Source: JBPOFM01 sp038259855 (GTDB taxonomy: Bacteria > Bacteroidota > Bacteroidia > Flavobacteriales > Flavobacteriaceae). From it: 15,127 nucleotides of DNA. The notes below the pieces were generated by a model. That model made no database searches and was not told where the DNA came from. It saw only the letters and a list, made by a program, of their open reading frames with translations. The stretch lies in the NCBI GenBank assembly GCA_038259855.1, contig JBBSOJ010000051.1, positions 1-15,127 of the forward strand. Reading direction: 5' to 3'. Below, piece after piece: positions 6,370 through 12,451 of the stretch (the first letter of the stretch is position 1; every line of letters begins with the position of its first letter). The position numbers and the translations under genes are program-made.

Positions 6370-7497
6370 ATGCAACATAACGTCGATACCGATAAGCCTT
6401 TGAACGAGTTGAACGAGACTCGCAAATTGCGTATCAACGGACATTCACATCTTCTTCCCTATCCTGAAGAAATTCCTCAATTTATGAAAGACAAAGGGAT
6501 CTTTTGGGTGGATAAGGATCGGAAATTCATGCTTCAAAAAGATTGGAGCCGTCCTGTAACGGATTCTAGTTTCTTTTTAGATGATAAATTGGCATGGATG
6601 GAACGCTTTAAAATAGATCATGCCGTCGTGTTGAATCTATCGCAATTGTATGGCAATGGGTTGCGTGTTGAGGAAATGAAGCAAGCGTTACGGTTTCAGA
6701 ATGATTTTAATGCTAAAGTTCAACGCGAAAATCCGACAAAATTTACTTGTGGCTTTGTGGTTCACCCTGGTTTTGTACGCGGGGCCTGTTGGGAAATAAC
6801 CCGGTGTGTTGAAGAGTTAGGTATGAGACTATTGTGCTTACCAACACATTATATGGACACAATTGGAACTTGGCGCTGCATATTTGATGAAGAAAATGAA
6901 CCGATTTTTGAATTGGCCAATAAATATAATCTTGCGGTAGAAATCCATCCGTATGACGGCGAAAAATTTATAAAATTGGAAAACACGTCGTGGCGTTTTC
7001 ATTTGATATGGATGTTGGCTCAATGTGCTGATGCTTATCATTTTTTGACCTTAAATGGCTATCAGGATATATTCCCGAATATGAGGACGTGTTTTGCGCA
7101 TGGAGGACAGCTGGCGCAAATCAATTTGGGGAGACGCATCCAAGGTTTTGATGGCCGACCCGATTTATTTGAAGGCAAGAGTCACCCAAGAAAAGCGGTC
7201 GGACATAAAAATATCTTTTTTGACACTTTGGTTCACGATACGGGAGGCTTGCAATTGCTAATTAAAAATCAAGGCTCCAATCAAGTAATTATGGGCTTGG
7301 ACGATCCTTATCCTCTTGGCGAAATGGAAAGTGCCAAACAATCTTCTTATCCGGGCAAAATCTTGGATCTTGCTATGGAACGTAATATCATCACAGAAGA
7401 ACAGCGCGATAGCATTTGGCAAGACAATGTGATCCAATGGTTGTGTGGCGATGACGAGGCAGAAAAGCAGAAATTAATCAATCGAATTCTAAGGTAA
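6370..7497 (+). CDS. nbaD: 2-amino-3-carboxymuconate-6-semialdehyde decarboxylase (ACMSD), amidohydrolase family
   Basis: Zn-dependent decarboxylase of the amidohydrolase-2 (TIM-barrel) family. It removes CO2 from ACMS to give 2-aminomuconate semialdehyde, diverting carbon away from spontaneous quinolinate formation. Expected metal and catalytic residues are present: H25 and H27 in INGHSHLLP, H193 in VEIHPYDG, H244 in CFAHGGQ and D311 in MGLDDPYPLGE. At 375 residues it is about 40 longer than Pseudomonas or human ACMSD (about 335). Part of the excess is a polar 17-residue N-terminal lead; the rest is insertions such as residues 36-62 and 258-280. The first metal motif reads NGHSH rather than the usual DxHxH. 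The start is ATG at 6370. Its TAA stop shares a base with the ATG of the next gene, so translation is probably coupled. Confidence 0.92.
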   Translation: MQHNVDTDKPLNELNETRKLRINGHSHLLPYPEEIPQFMKDKGIFWVDKDRKFMLQKDWSRPVTDSSFFLDDKLAWMERFKIDHAVVLNLSQLYGNGLRVEEMKQALRFQNDFNAKVQRENPTKFTCGFVVHPGFVRGACWEITRCVEELGMRLLCLPTHYMDTIGTWRCIFDEENEPIFELANKYNLAVEIHPYDGEKFIKLENTSWRFHLIWMLAQCADAYHFLTLNGYQDIFPNMRTCFAHGGQLAQINLGRRIQGFDGRPDLFEGKSHPRKAVGHKNIFFDTLVHDTGGLQLLIKNQGSNQVIMGLDDPYPLGEMESAKQSSYPGKILDLAMERNIITEEQRDSIWQDNVIQWLCGDDEAEKQKLINRILR

Positions 7498-8138
7498 TGC
7501 ATTTTATATCAGAGACGTTGGATGACTATGTTGTCAACCATTCAGAAAATGAACCTGAATTGTTACAGAGACTGACGAGAGAAACCTATCAAAAAATATT
7601 GCAGCCACGGATGTTGAGCGGCCATTACCAGGGTAGAATCTTGAGCATGATTTCTAAATTGGTGAATCCGAAGACCATACTTGAAATCGGCACCTATACA
7701 GGCTATTCTGCGTTATGTTTAGCCGAAGGACTTCAAAAAAAAGGCGAAATTCACACCATTGATATCAATGAAGAGTTGGCCGATTTTCAACGGTCTTATT
7801 TTGATGCCTCTAGTTATGGCCCTCAAATTCATCAATATGTTGGTGATGCGTTGAAAATAATCCCCGATTTGGAACAAATGTTTGATCTGATCTTTATTGA
7901 TGCCGATAAAGAAAACTATGTTAATTATTTTGGCCTAGTCATCGAAAAATTGAATCAGGGAGGAATAATTCTGTCAGATAATGTACTTTGGAGTGGTAAG
8001 GTTATTGAGCCACTGAATGATAAAGATCTATCAACCAAGGCTATTTTAGAATATAATCAACTTTTGAAAAATGATGTGCGTGTTGAGACCGTACTGCTAC
8101 CACTCCGAGACGGCTTAACGATAAGCAGAAAAATATAA
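7497..8138 (+). CDS. O-methyltransferase, class I SAM-dependent (CCoAMT/COMT-like, Methyltransf_3)
   Basis: 213-residue cation-dependent O-methyltransferase. The SAM motif I is LEIGTYTGYSAL (residues 62-73), HTIDI (86-90) carries the acidic ribose-binding residue, and the metal site is formed by D135 (FIDADKENY) and D161-N162 (LSDNVLWSG). The family methylates vicinal hydroxyls of catechols, caffeoyl-CoA or similar aromatics. The ATG overlaps the ACMSD stop (TAATG at 7495-7499), which ties it to the kynurenine genes. Hydroxylated intermediates such as 3-hydroxykynurenine, 3-hydroxyanthranilate or xanthurenate are therefore plausible substrates, but this is inference, and many flavobacteria carry such genes in other settings. 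It ends one base before the convergent tatA stop, with no terminator between. Confidence 0.87.
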   Translation: MHFISETLDDYVVNHSENEPELLQRLTRETYQKILQPRMLSGHYQGRILSMISKLVNPKTILEIGTYTGYSALCLAEGLQKKGEIHTIDINEELADFQRSYFDASSYGPQIHQYVGDALKIIPDLEQMFDLIFIDADKENYVNYFGLVIEKLNQGGIILSDNVLWSGKVIEPLNDKDLSTKAILEYNQLLKNDVRVETVLLPLRDGLTISRKI

Positions 8139-8139
8139 C

Positions 8140-8427
8140 TTACATTTTACGACGCACAGAACCCGTAAAATCTTCAAGATCATCTTTTAACTTCGATATC
8201 TCGTTGCTGATATCTTTGGTGACATTGGTATCGACTCCATGCTTATCCACATTTTTGGTGATCTCCCCTTTAATGTCGTTGGAGGCATCTCGCAATTGTC
8301 TCATTCCTTTACCCATACCGCGGGCAATGTCTGGGATTTTATCCGCGCCAAATACCATTACCAATATAAAAAGGATAAAAATAATTTCGGTAGCACCGAT
8401 AAATAAAAAAGTTGATTGTAGTATCAC
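8140..8427 (-). CDS. tatA: Sec-independent protein translocase TatA/TatE
   Basis: 95-residue pore-forming subunit of the twin-arginine translocase, which exports folded proteins across the inner membrane. The topology is classic: a short transmembrane helix with the polar E14 (GATEIIFILFILVMV), the FG hinge at F26-G27, then an amphipathic helix (DKIPDIARGMGKGMRQLRD) and a charged, lysine/aspartate-rich tail. The start is GTG at 8427; no ATG is available in frame upstream or before the membrane helix. A TAnnTTTG box lies only 5 bp upstream, so the message could be leaderless. No tatC is in the window. The gene lies 54 bp downstream of the secreted-protein pair on the same strand and convergent with the O-methyltransferase gene. 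Confidence 0.93.
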   Translation of the reverse strand: MILQSTFLFIGATEIIFILFILVMVFGADKIPDIARGMGKGMRQLRDASNDIKGEITKNVDKHGVDTNVTKDISNEISKLKDDLEDFTGSVRRKM

Positions 8428-8431
8428 AGTA

Positions 8432-8439
8432 CAAATATA
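8432..8439 (-). promoter_or_regulatory. Candidate Bacteroidota -7 box for tatA
   Basis: Reverse strand reads TATATTTG, a perfect TAnnTTTG. It ends 5 bp before the GTG start of tatA, so the initiation point would fall at or next to the start codon. No good -33 TTTG was found at the right distance; only TTCG lies nearby. Sequence match only. Confidence 0.35.
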
Positions 8440-8481
8440 TGAAGTTGTTGGATTCGAACGGGATGATTTGTGAGAAATTTA

Positions 8482-9285
8482 TCAATCCGTTTCCACTATA
8501 AGATTCTCTTTAAAAATTTTGAGCTTCGAACTTAAGAATTCTAACGTCTGAATATCATTTTTTATTTTGCACAATGCCAAAAAATCGTCGTCTTCTGCAC
8601 AATAATAGAAGAATTCAGTTCTTTTGGAGGCATCCAAATCATTAAAGGCAAAAAAGGTTTCAGACAAATTTGATACAATTGAGTTCATGCAAGCTTGGGA
8701 GCGCTCTATTTTTACCTGATTCTTAAGCTGTTTCGTTCTTCCAGATATTCCGTTCAAAATTGGATTTAACGGCACAGAACCCATCAAAAGACCTAAAAGC
8801 ATTATTGGTTTGAACTCACCAGCTTCGTGTAGTGTATTTTCACTTATGGTTAATGGTTTTCCGGTATAACCAGGAATTCCAAGATCATAAAAATCAATAG
8901 CGCGTTTTGATTCTGAATTTTCAACGTCAGACATCAGATTTCCGGTAAGAACTTTACCAACAACCACTTCATTAAGCTCATTCACCAATTCCGTTAAAAA
9001 CACTTGTATTGTCTTCGACCTTAAAGCCATGGCATCTACAATGACTTCTTTCGGCTTGTATTTTATAGCGGAGAAGATGAGAGTGTCTTTTAGTTTTGCG
9101 GGAATTCTAAAACTTCCATCATTTTGCGTAATCGTGAATCTATTGGCTGTTTTATTAATTACATGAATGCCTTCAATATCATCGGCAGCAACAGTAACCT
9201 TGCCTATAATCTCTACGTGTTGAGCCTTTGCAATCGTTACCAGAAAAAAAACAAATAAAAGTGGTTGGTACTTAATTTTTTCCAC
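8482..9285 (-). CDS. Secreted protein with carboxypeptidase-regulatory-like N-terminal domain (second of pair)
   Basis: 267-residue exported protein of unknown function. A hydrophobic signal peptide (residues 1-21, cleavage likely AKA|Q) is followed by a beta-sandwich segment (about 23-105) of the carboxypeptidase D regulatory-like type: IGKVTVAADDIEGIHVINK, then NDGSFRIPAKLKDTLIFSAI and a tail ending LNEVVVG. In Bacteroidota this domain usually precedes a TonB-dependent barrel, but none follows here. The remaining 160 residues are mixed alpha/beta, with cysteines near YYCAEDDDFLALCK. It overlaps the upstream paralogue by 14 bp, so translation is probably coupled. Both proteins share the order signal, regulatory-like domain, an LTGNL/LTGDL motif with D and E after it, and a helical tail. 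No catalytic motif is recognised. Confidence 0.82.
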   Translation of the reverse strand: MEKIKYQPLLFVFFLVTIAKAQHVEIIGKVTVAADDIEGIHVINKTANRFTITQNDGSFRIPAKLKDTLIFSAIKYKPKEVIVDAMALRSKTIQVFLTELVNELNEVVVGKVLTGNLMSDVENSESKRAIDFYDLGIPGYTGKPLTISENTLHEAGEFKPIMLLGLLMGSVPLNPILNGISGRTKQLKNQVKIERSQACMNSIVSNLSETFFAFNDLDASKRTEFFYYCAEDDDFLALCKIKNDIQTLEFLSSKLKIFKENLIVETD

Positions 9286-10087
9286 TTTGCTCCTTTAAGA
9301 ACTCATGGCTTTTTTCGGTCAAAAATTCCAAAAACACGAGTTCCTTCCCTTTTTTAAGCAATGAATAATCGAGCCCATGAGACTCTACATACGTAACAAA
9401 CTCTCCAATGTCATCTTCAGGAATATTAAAGTTTTCAATAATATAGTAGTTACTATAATAATCCCTCAAACCACTAGTTGAAATATCCTTTTGCTCATTG
9501 AGCCTCATTTGAATTTTTTCTTGCTTCGTTTTGAACAACGGTTTTAATAAGTATTGAATGAGTGCCGCCCCATCGAGTTGGTATTGAATGTTATTGGGAT
9601 CTTGCGCTGCTATATTGACAATTTCGGATTTGTAATCGTCCGAAAACTCAAAGGCCGTGCTATCGGCAATTCCAAAGTAAATTGCATCTAAATCAGGATT
9701 GAATGTTCTGACACTTTCCATATCTATCGACAGATCTCCAGTTAGGTCATAAGGTAGAATGAGTATTTCGTCAAGTTTGTTGACTTTTTCCACCATTAAA
9801 ATCGTGGCTTTTTTAGAATCAATAATATTCTGATCGACATTAACTGTAAAATCTTGAAATTGCAAAGCGTGCACTTCAAGAACGTCAAACAGGGCTACCT
9901 TGATCTTAAATTTTCCATTTTCGTCGGTCAAAGTACCTCTATTGGAGGAGGCATTATAGATGGTAACATTTTCAAGATCTTCGCTATTCACCACAATCTT
10001 GCCCGTAATCTCAATCCGATTCTGGTCTTGGGCAATCGACACAAAGGTCAGTGATAAGCATAATAAGAATAGTAAATTAAGTTTCAT
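9272..10087 (-). CDS. Secreted protein with carboxypeptidase-regulatory-like N-terminal domain (first of pair)
   Basis: 271-residue exported protein, first gene of the reverse-strand group. The signal peptide is about residues 1-19 (SIA|Q). The domain that follows (ITGKIVVNSEDLENVTIYN, then DENGKFKIKVALFDVLEVHAL) matches the carboxypeptidase-regulatory-like fold found at the start of flavobacterial outer-membrane proteins, again with no barrel behind it. The second half is charged and helical (PLFKTKQEKIQMRLNEQKD). It is clearly related to the downstream gene by its N-terminal pattern and a shared LTGDL/LTGNL motif, so the pair arose by duplication. Its function is unknown; a periplasmic or surface role is all the sequence supports. 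It faces pepE across a 142-bp divergent promoter region. Confidence 0.82.
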   Translation of the reverse strand: MKLNLLFLLCLSLTFVSIAQDQNRIEITGKIVVNSEDLENVTIYNASSNRGTLTDENGKFKIKVALFDVLEVHALQFQDFTVNVDQNIIDSKKATILMVEKVNKLDEILILPYDLTGDLSIDMESVRTFNPDLDAIYFGIADSTAFEFSDDYKSEIVNIAAQDPNNIQYQLDGAALIQYLLKPLFKTKQEKIQMRLNEQKDISTSGLRDYYSNYYIIENFNIPEDDIGEFVTYVESHGLDYSLLKKGKELVFLEFLTEKSHEFLKEQSGKN

Positions 10088-10159
10088 AGCATTTAGTTTA
10101 GTGAGTCCTCTAATTTAGGTTAAACTTTTCATAAGTAAAACCCAAACAATCAGTAATGT

Positions 10160-10189
10160 TTTGTTAAAAGAAGTAATTAAGTAAATTTA
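10160..10189 (+). promoter_or_regulatory. Candidate pepE promoter (-33 TTTG, 18-bp spacer, -7 TAAATTTA)
   Basis: TTTG at 10160-10163 is followed after 18 bp by TAAATTTA at 10182-10189, one base from the Bacteroidota consensus TAnnTTTG. Spacing is within the usual range. The -7 lies 40 bp before the pepE ATG. The -7 box sits inside the 18-bp palindrome at 10177-10194. Confidence 0.45.
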
Positions 10190-10194
10190 CTTAA
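10177..10194. promoter_or_regulatory. 18-bp perfect palindrome, candidate operator
   Basis: TTAAGTAAATTTACTTAA is fully self-complementary and lies between the divergent secreted-protein and pepE genes, covering the likely pepE -7 box. This position and symmetry are those of a dimeric repressor site. The regulator is not identifiable from the window. Confidence 0.5.
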
Positions 10195-10229
10195 AATTAA
10201 TCCGTCACCGTTTTACATCCAATTTCCTT

Positions 10230-10937
10230 ATGAAGCATTTAATTCTTGCCAGTACATCGACACTTCATGGTAGTAATTATTTAGACTACCTTTTGGATGA
10301 CTTAAGTGTGTTATTTAAAAACATAGAAGATATTTTATTCATCCCATACGCTAGACCAGGTGGCATTACCCATGAAGAATACACAAAAAAAACAACTGCA
10401 GCCTTTGCCAAAATAAACATAAATGTTAGAGGCATTCACGAATTTGAAAATCCCAAAACCGCCATAAAACAAGCATCTGGTATTTTTACTGGAGGCGGCA
10501 ACACCTTTGTTTTGGTGAACCAACTATATCGACATGACCTTTTAAAATCATTGAGGGATGTAATTGCAACAGGAACGCCCTATTTAGGAACGAGCGCCGG
10601 AAGCAATATTTGTGGTCTCACCATCAATACTACCAATGATATGCCCATCGTATATCCGCCAAGTTTTAAAACACTCGGAGTTGTCCCTTTCAACATCAAT
10701 CCTCACTATATGGATCCTGATCCCAATAGCACTCATAAGGGTGAAACTAGGGAAACACGTATCAAAGAATATCACAGCTATAATTCTCCCCCTGTCATAG
10801 GCTTACGGGAAGGCAGTTGGCTTGAAGTAAAAAACGAGTCACTCATTCTTAAGGGCTCTCCGCACGCACGGATTTTTGAGTATAACAAAGAGCCTTATGA
10901 AGTCGCGAGTGGAACAGATTTGAACCAATTAAAATAA
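10230..10937 (+). CDS. pepE: Dipeptidase E (alpha-aspartyl dipeptidase, peptidase family S51)
   Basis: Cytosolic serine peptidase that hydrolyses dipeptides with N-terminal aspartate. At 235 residues it matches the family (229 in Salmonella/E. coli). The catalytic residues sit at an offset of two from the known S120-D135-H157: nucleophile S122 in the elbow LGTSAGSN, D137 in TTNDMPIV and H159 in NINPHYMDP. The glutamine-amidotransferase-like fold is also seen in FTGGGNTFVLV (86-96). There is no signal peptide, which argues against exported cyanophycinase. The gene starts at ATG 10230, downstream of a probable promoter and palindrome, and is followed after 36 bp by an M15 peptidase on the same strand, so a small peptide-degradation unit is likely. 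Confidence 0.93.
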   Translation: MKHLILASTSTLHGSNYLDYLLDDLSVLFKNIEDILFIPYARPGGITHEEYTKKTTAAFAKININVRGIHEFENPKTAIKQASGIFTGGGNTFVLVNQLYRHDLLKSLRDVIATGTPYLGTSAGSNICGLTINTTNDMPIVYPPSFKTLGVVPFNINPHYMDPDPNSTHKGETRETRIKEYHSYNSPPVIGLREGSWLEVKNESLILKGSPHARIFEYNKEPYEVASGTDLNQLK

Positions 10938-10973
10938 CCCTCATACTGATAAAATTTTTATAGTTACACTGGG

Positions 10974-11708
10974 ATGAATAGAAAACAATTCATAAAACGA
11001 GTAGGATTGGCAGGGATCGGTGTCACAATTCTACCTCAATTGACATTTTCAATGGACATGGAAATTCTTCCCTATGATGAACTAATTGGGAAAGGATCCC
11101 CAAAGCTCTTGGGACACGGCTTTAATTTGAGACAGCCTGCTCATGACGCCTTTTTAAAGATGAAAGAGAAGGCATCGGAAAGTGGTATTTCTTTGAAAGT
11201 GGTTTCAAGTTACCGGAATTTCAACCATCAAAATAAAATTTGGGAACGAAAGTACAAGCGTTTCATGTCAATGGGATATTCTGAAGTCGAAAGCATTGCT
11301 AAAATCGTAGAATATTCAACAATTCCTGGGACATCGAGACATCATTGGGGAACCGATTTAGATATTGTAGATGGCAATGCCAATCAGCCATCAAACGTCT
11401 TACATCCTGATCATTTTGACGGACATGGCTGTTTTGCAAAATTTAAAAATTGGATGGATCTACATGCTAATGAGTTCGGTTTTTATTTAGTCTACACGAA
11501 TGAAGCCCATCGGAAAGGTTTTAAATATGAACCATGGCATTATAGTTATAAGCCGTTATCACGACCCTATCTCGGAGACTATCGACAATTGAATATTTAC
11601 GACATCCTAAAAGAAGAACGACTCATGGGAAGTGACCATTTTTCTGAAGCATTTTTAAACACGTATATCATTACCAATATTTTAGACATCAATCCCGAAC
11701 TTCTTTAG
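10974..11708 (+). CDS. M15 (VanY-type) D-alanyl-D-alanine carboxypeptidase family protein
   Basis: 244-residue zinc peptidase of the D-Ala-D-Ala carboxypeptidase VanY/M15B group, which trims peptidoglycan stem peptides or free muropeptides in the periplasm. The zinc motif SRHHWGTDLD gives ligands H123 and D130 (SxHxxGxxxD). E186 (base) and H189 (third ligand) lie in YEPWHYSY. VSSYRNFNHQ (77-86) is the substrate-side motif of the family. The N-terminus MNRKQFIKRVGLAGIGVTIL has the layout of a Tat-type signal with an RK pair (NRKQFIK) before a weakly hydrophobic, glycine-rich stretch. It shares its strand with pepE, 36 bp upstream. A strong hairpin terminator follows 57 bp after the stop. Confidence 0.88.
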   Translation: MNRKQFIKRVGLAGIGVTILPQLTFSMDMEILPYDELIGKGSPKLLGHGFNLRQPAHDAFLKMKEKASESGISLKVVSSYRNFNHQNKIWERKYKRFMSMGYSEVESIAKIVEYSTIPGTSRHHWGTDLDIVDGNANQPSNVLHPDHFDGHGCFAKFKNWMDLHANEFGFYLVYTNEAHRKGFKYEPWHYSYKPLSRPYLGDYRQLNIYDILKEERLMGSDHFSEAFLNTYIITNILDINPELL

Positions 11709-11764
11709 AACAAATGCGTTTAAGAAAAAAGATGCACTTTGTAAAGTCACCGAACAATTATAAT

Positions 11765-11800
11765 AAAAAAGCGCTTCAACTGTATTGAAGCGCTTTTTTT
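11765..11800. terminator. Bidirectional intrinsic terminator
   Basis: A perfect 15-bp stem (11765-11779 with 11785-11799) closes on a five-base loop CTGTA. The GC-rich core GCGCTTCAA/TTGAAGCGC is bordered by an A-run on the left and a T-run on the right. It lies between the end of the M15 gene (+) and the end of the ankyrin gene (-) and can serve both strands. Confidence 0.92.
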
Positions 11801-11817
11801 AAAATCTCGATTCATAT

Positions 11818-12204
11818 TTAAGATTCCAATCCTTCCAGATACAAGATAACATCAGTTGCATTTGACATTTCAGCATATTTTTTAGCTTTGAAGCCTTGTT
11901 TTGACTTTTGCTTTAAATCGGCTCCTTGTGCAATGAGTAATTTCAAGATTTCAACTTTGTTAAATTTGGCAGCATACATTGCTGGCGTCATACCTTCTGA
12001 CTTCTCATTGACATCCACACCTAGCTCAATAAGCTTCTTTACGGTTGCCATATCTCCTTTTACAATCGACATGCACAATGGGTTAATTTTAGAGACTAGC
12101 GCGAAGGATTCCGAAACATTCGGATGGCTCACGGTAGCTGTTGCAGTGAACGTTGCAAAGGAAACAGCTAATGCGACGGCGGTACTAATGATTGATTTTT
12201 TCAT
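11818..12204 (-). CDS. Small secreted ankyrin-repeat protein
   Basis: 128-residue exported protein. A signal peptide covers about residues 1-24 (MKKSIISTAVALAVSFATFTATA). About three ankyrin units follow: an imperfect first (about 39-70, NPLCMSIVKGDMATVKKLIELGVDVN), a near-consensus second (71-103, MTPAMYAAKFNKVEILKLLIAQGADLK) and a partial third (104-128, KKYAEMSNATDVILYLEGL). Such proteins mediate protein-protein contacts; no partner or function can be named. The gene stands alone on the reverse strand, ended by the shared terminator at 11765-11800 and preceded by the 247-bp divergent region shared with gpmI. Confidence 0.85.
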   Translation of the reverse strand: MKKSIISTAVALAVSFATFTATATVSHPNVSESFALVSKINPLCMSIVKGDMATVKKLIELGVDVNEKSEGMTPAMYAAKFNKVEILKLLIAQGADLKQKSKQGFKAKKYAEMSNATDVILYLEGLES

Positions 12205-12240
12205 GATTGATGAATTTAAATTATTAATTTGATTGTATTA

Positions 12241-12272
12241 TAAAGACGTCTTTAAACTTAAGGTGTTACACC
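12241..12272. promoter_or_regulatory. Two small palindromes in the ankyrin/gpmI divergent gap
   Basis: TAAAGACGTCTTTA (12241-12254) is a perfect 14-bp palindrome. Eight bases on, GGTGTTACACC (12262-12272) is an 11-base perfect arm pair around one T. They lie 37-68 bp upstream of the ankyrin-protein start and could be operator sites. The rest of the 247-bp gap (12205-12451) is AT-rich, with a probable gpmI promoter near its end and nothing else I can name. Confidence 0.35.
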
Positions 12273-12423
12273 ACAATTACATAAATAACAATTATTTAAC
12301 GTTTAATTTCTGAACATGCTTATCGCGTTATGAACGATTTGCTATACTGGATTCTTTATTTAAAAACTGCTAAAATGACATAATTTAAGTGATCCCACAA
12401 TCCCGATTTTAGGATATTACCGC

Positions 12424-12431
12424 TATATTTG
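12424..12431 (+). promoter_or_regulatory. Candidate -7 box for gpmI
   Basis: TATATTTG is a perfect TAnnTTTG box, ending 20 bp before the gpmI ATG. That predicts a short leader of about 15 bases. No clear -33 TTTG stands at the expected distance upstream. Confidence 0.45.
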
Positions 12432-12451
12432 AAGCTCTAAACAGTTGCGTC

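Noticed and set aside
8449..8461. GGATTCGAAC-type sequence resembling the T-arm of a tRNA on the reverse strand
   Set aside because: The bases beside it do not pair as a T-stem, and no anticodon arm, D-arm or acceptor stem can be built around it.
10949..10961. ATAAAA-T-TTTTAT inverted repeat between pepE and the M15 gene
   Set aside because: Composed only of A and T with no usable loop or GC stem; not a credible terminator or operator.
11888..12232. Forward-strand open frame of 114 codons opposite the ankyrin gene
   Set aside because: It is a shadow of the ankyrin-protein gene, which has a signal peptide and recognisable repeats on the reverse strand.
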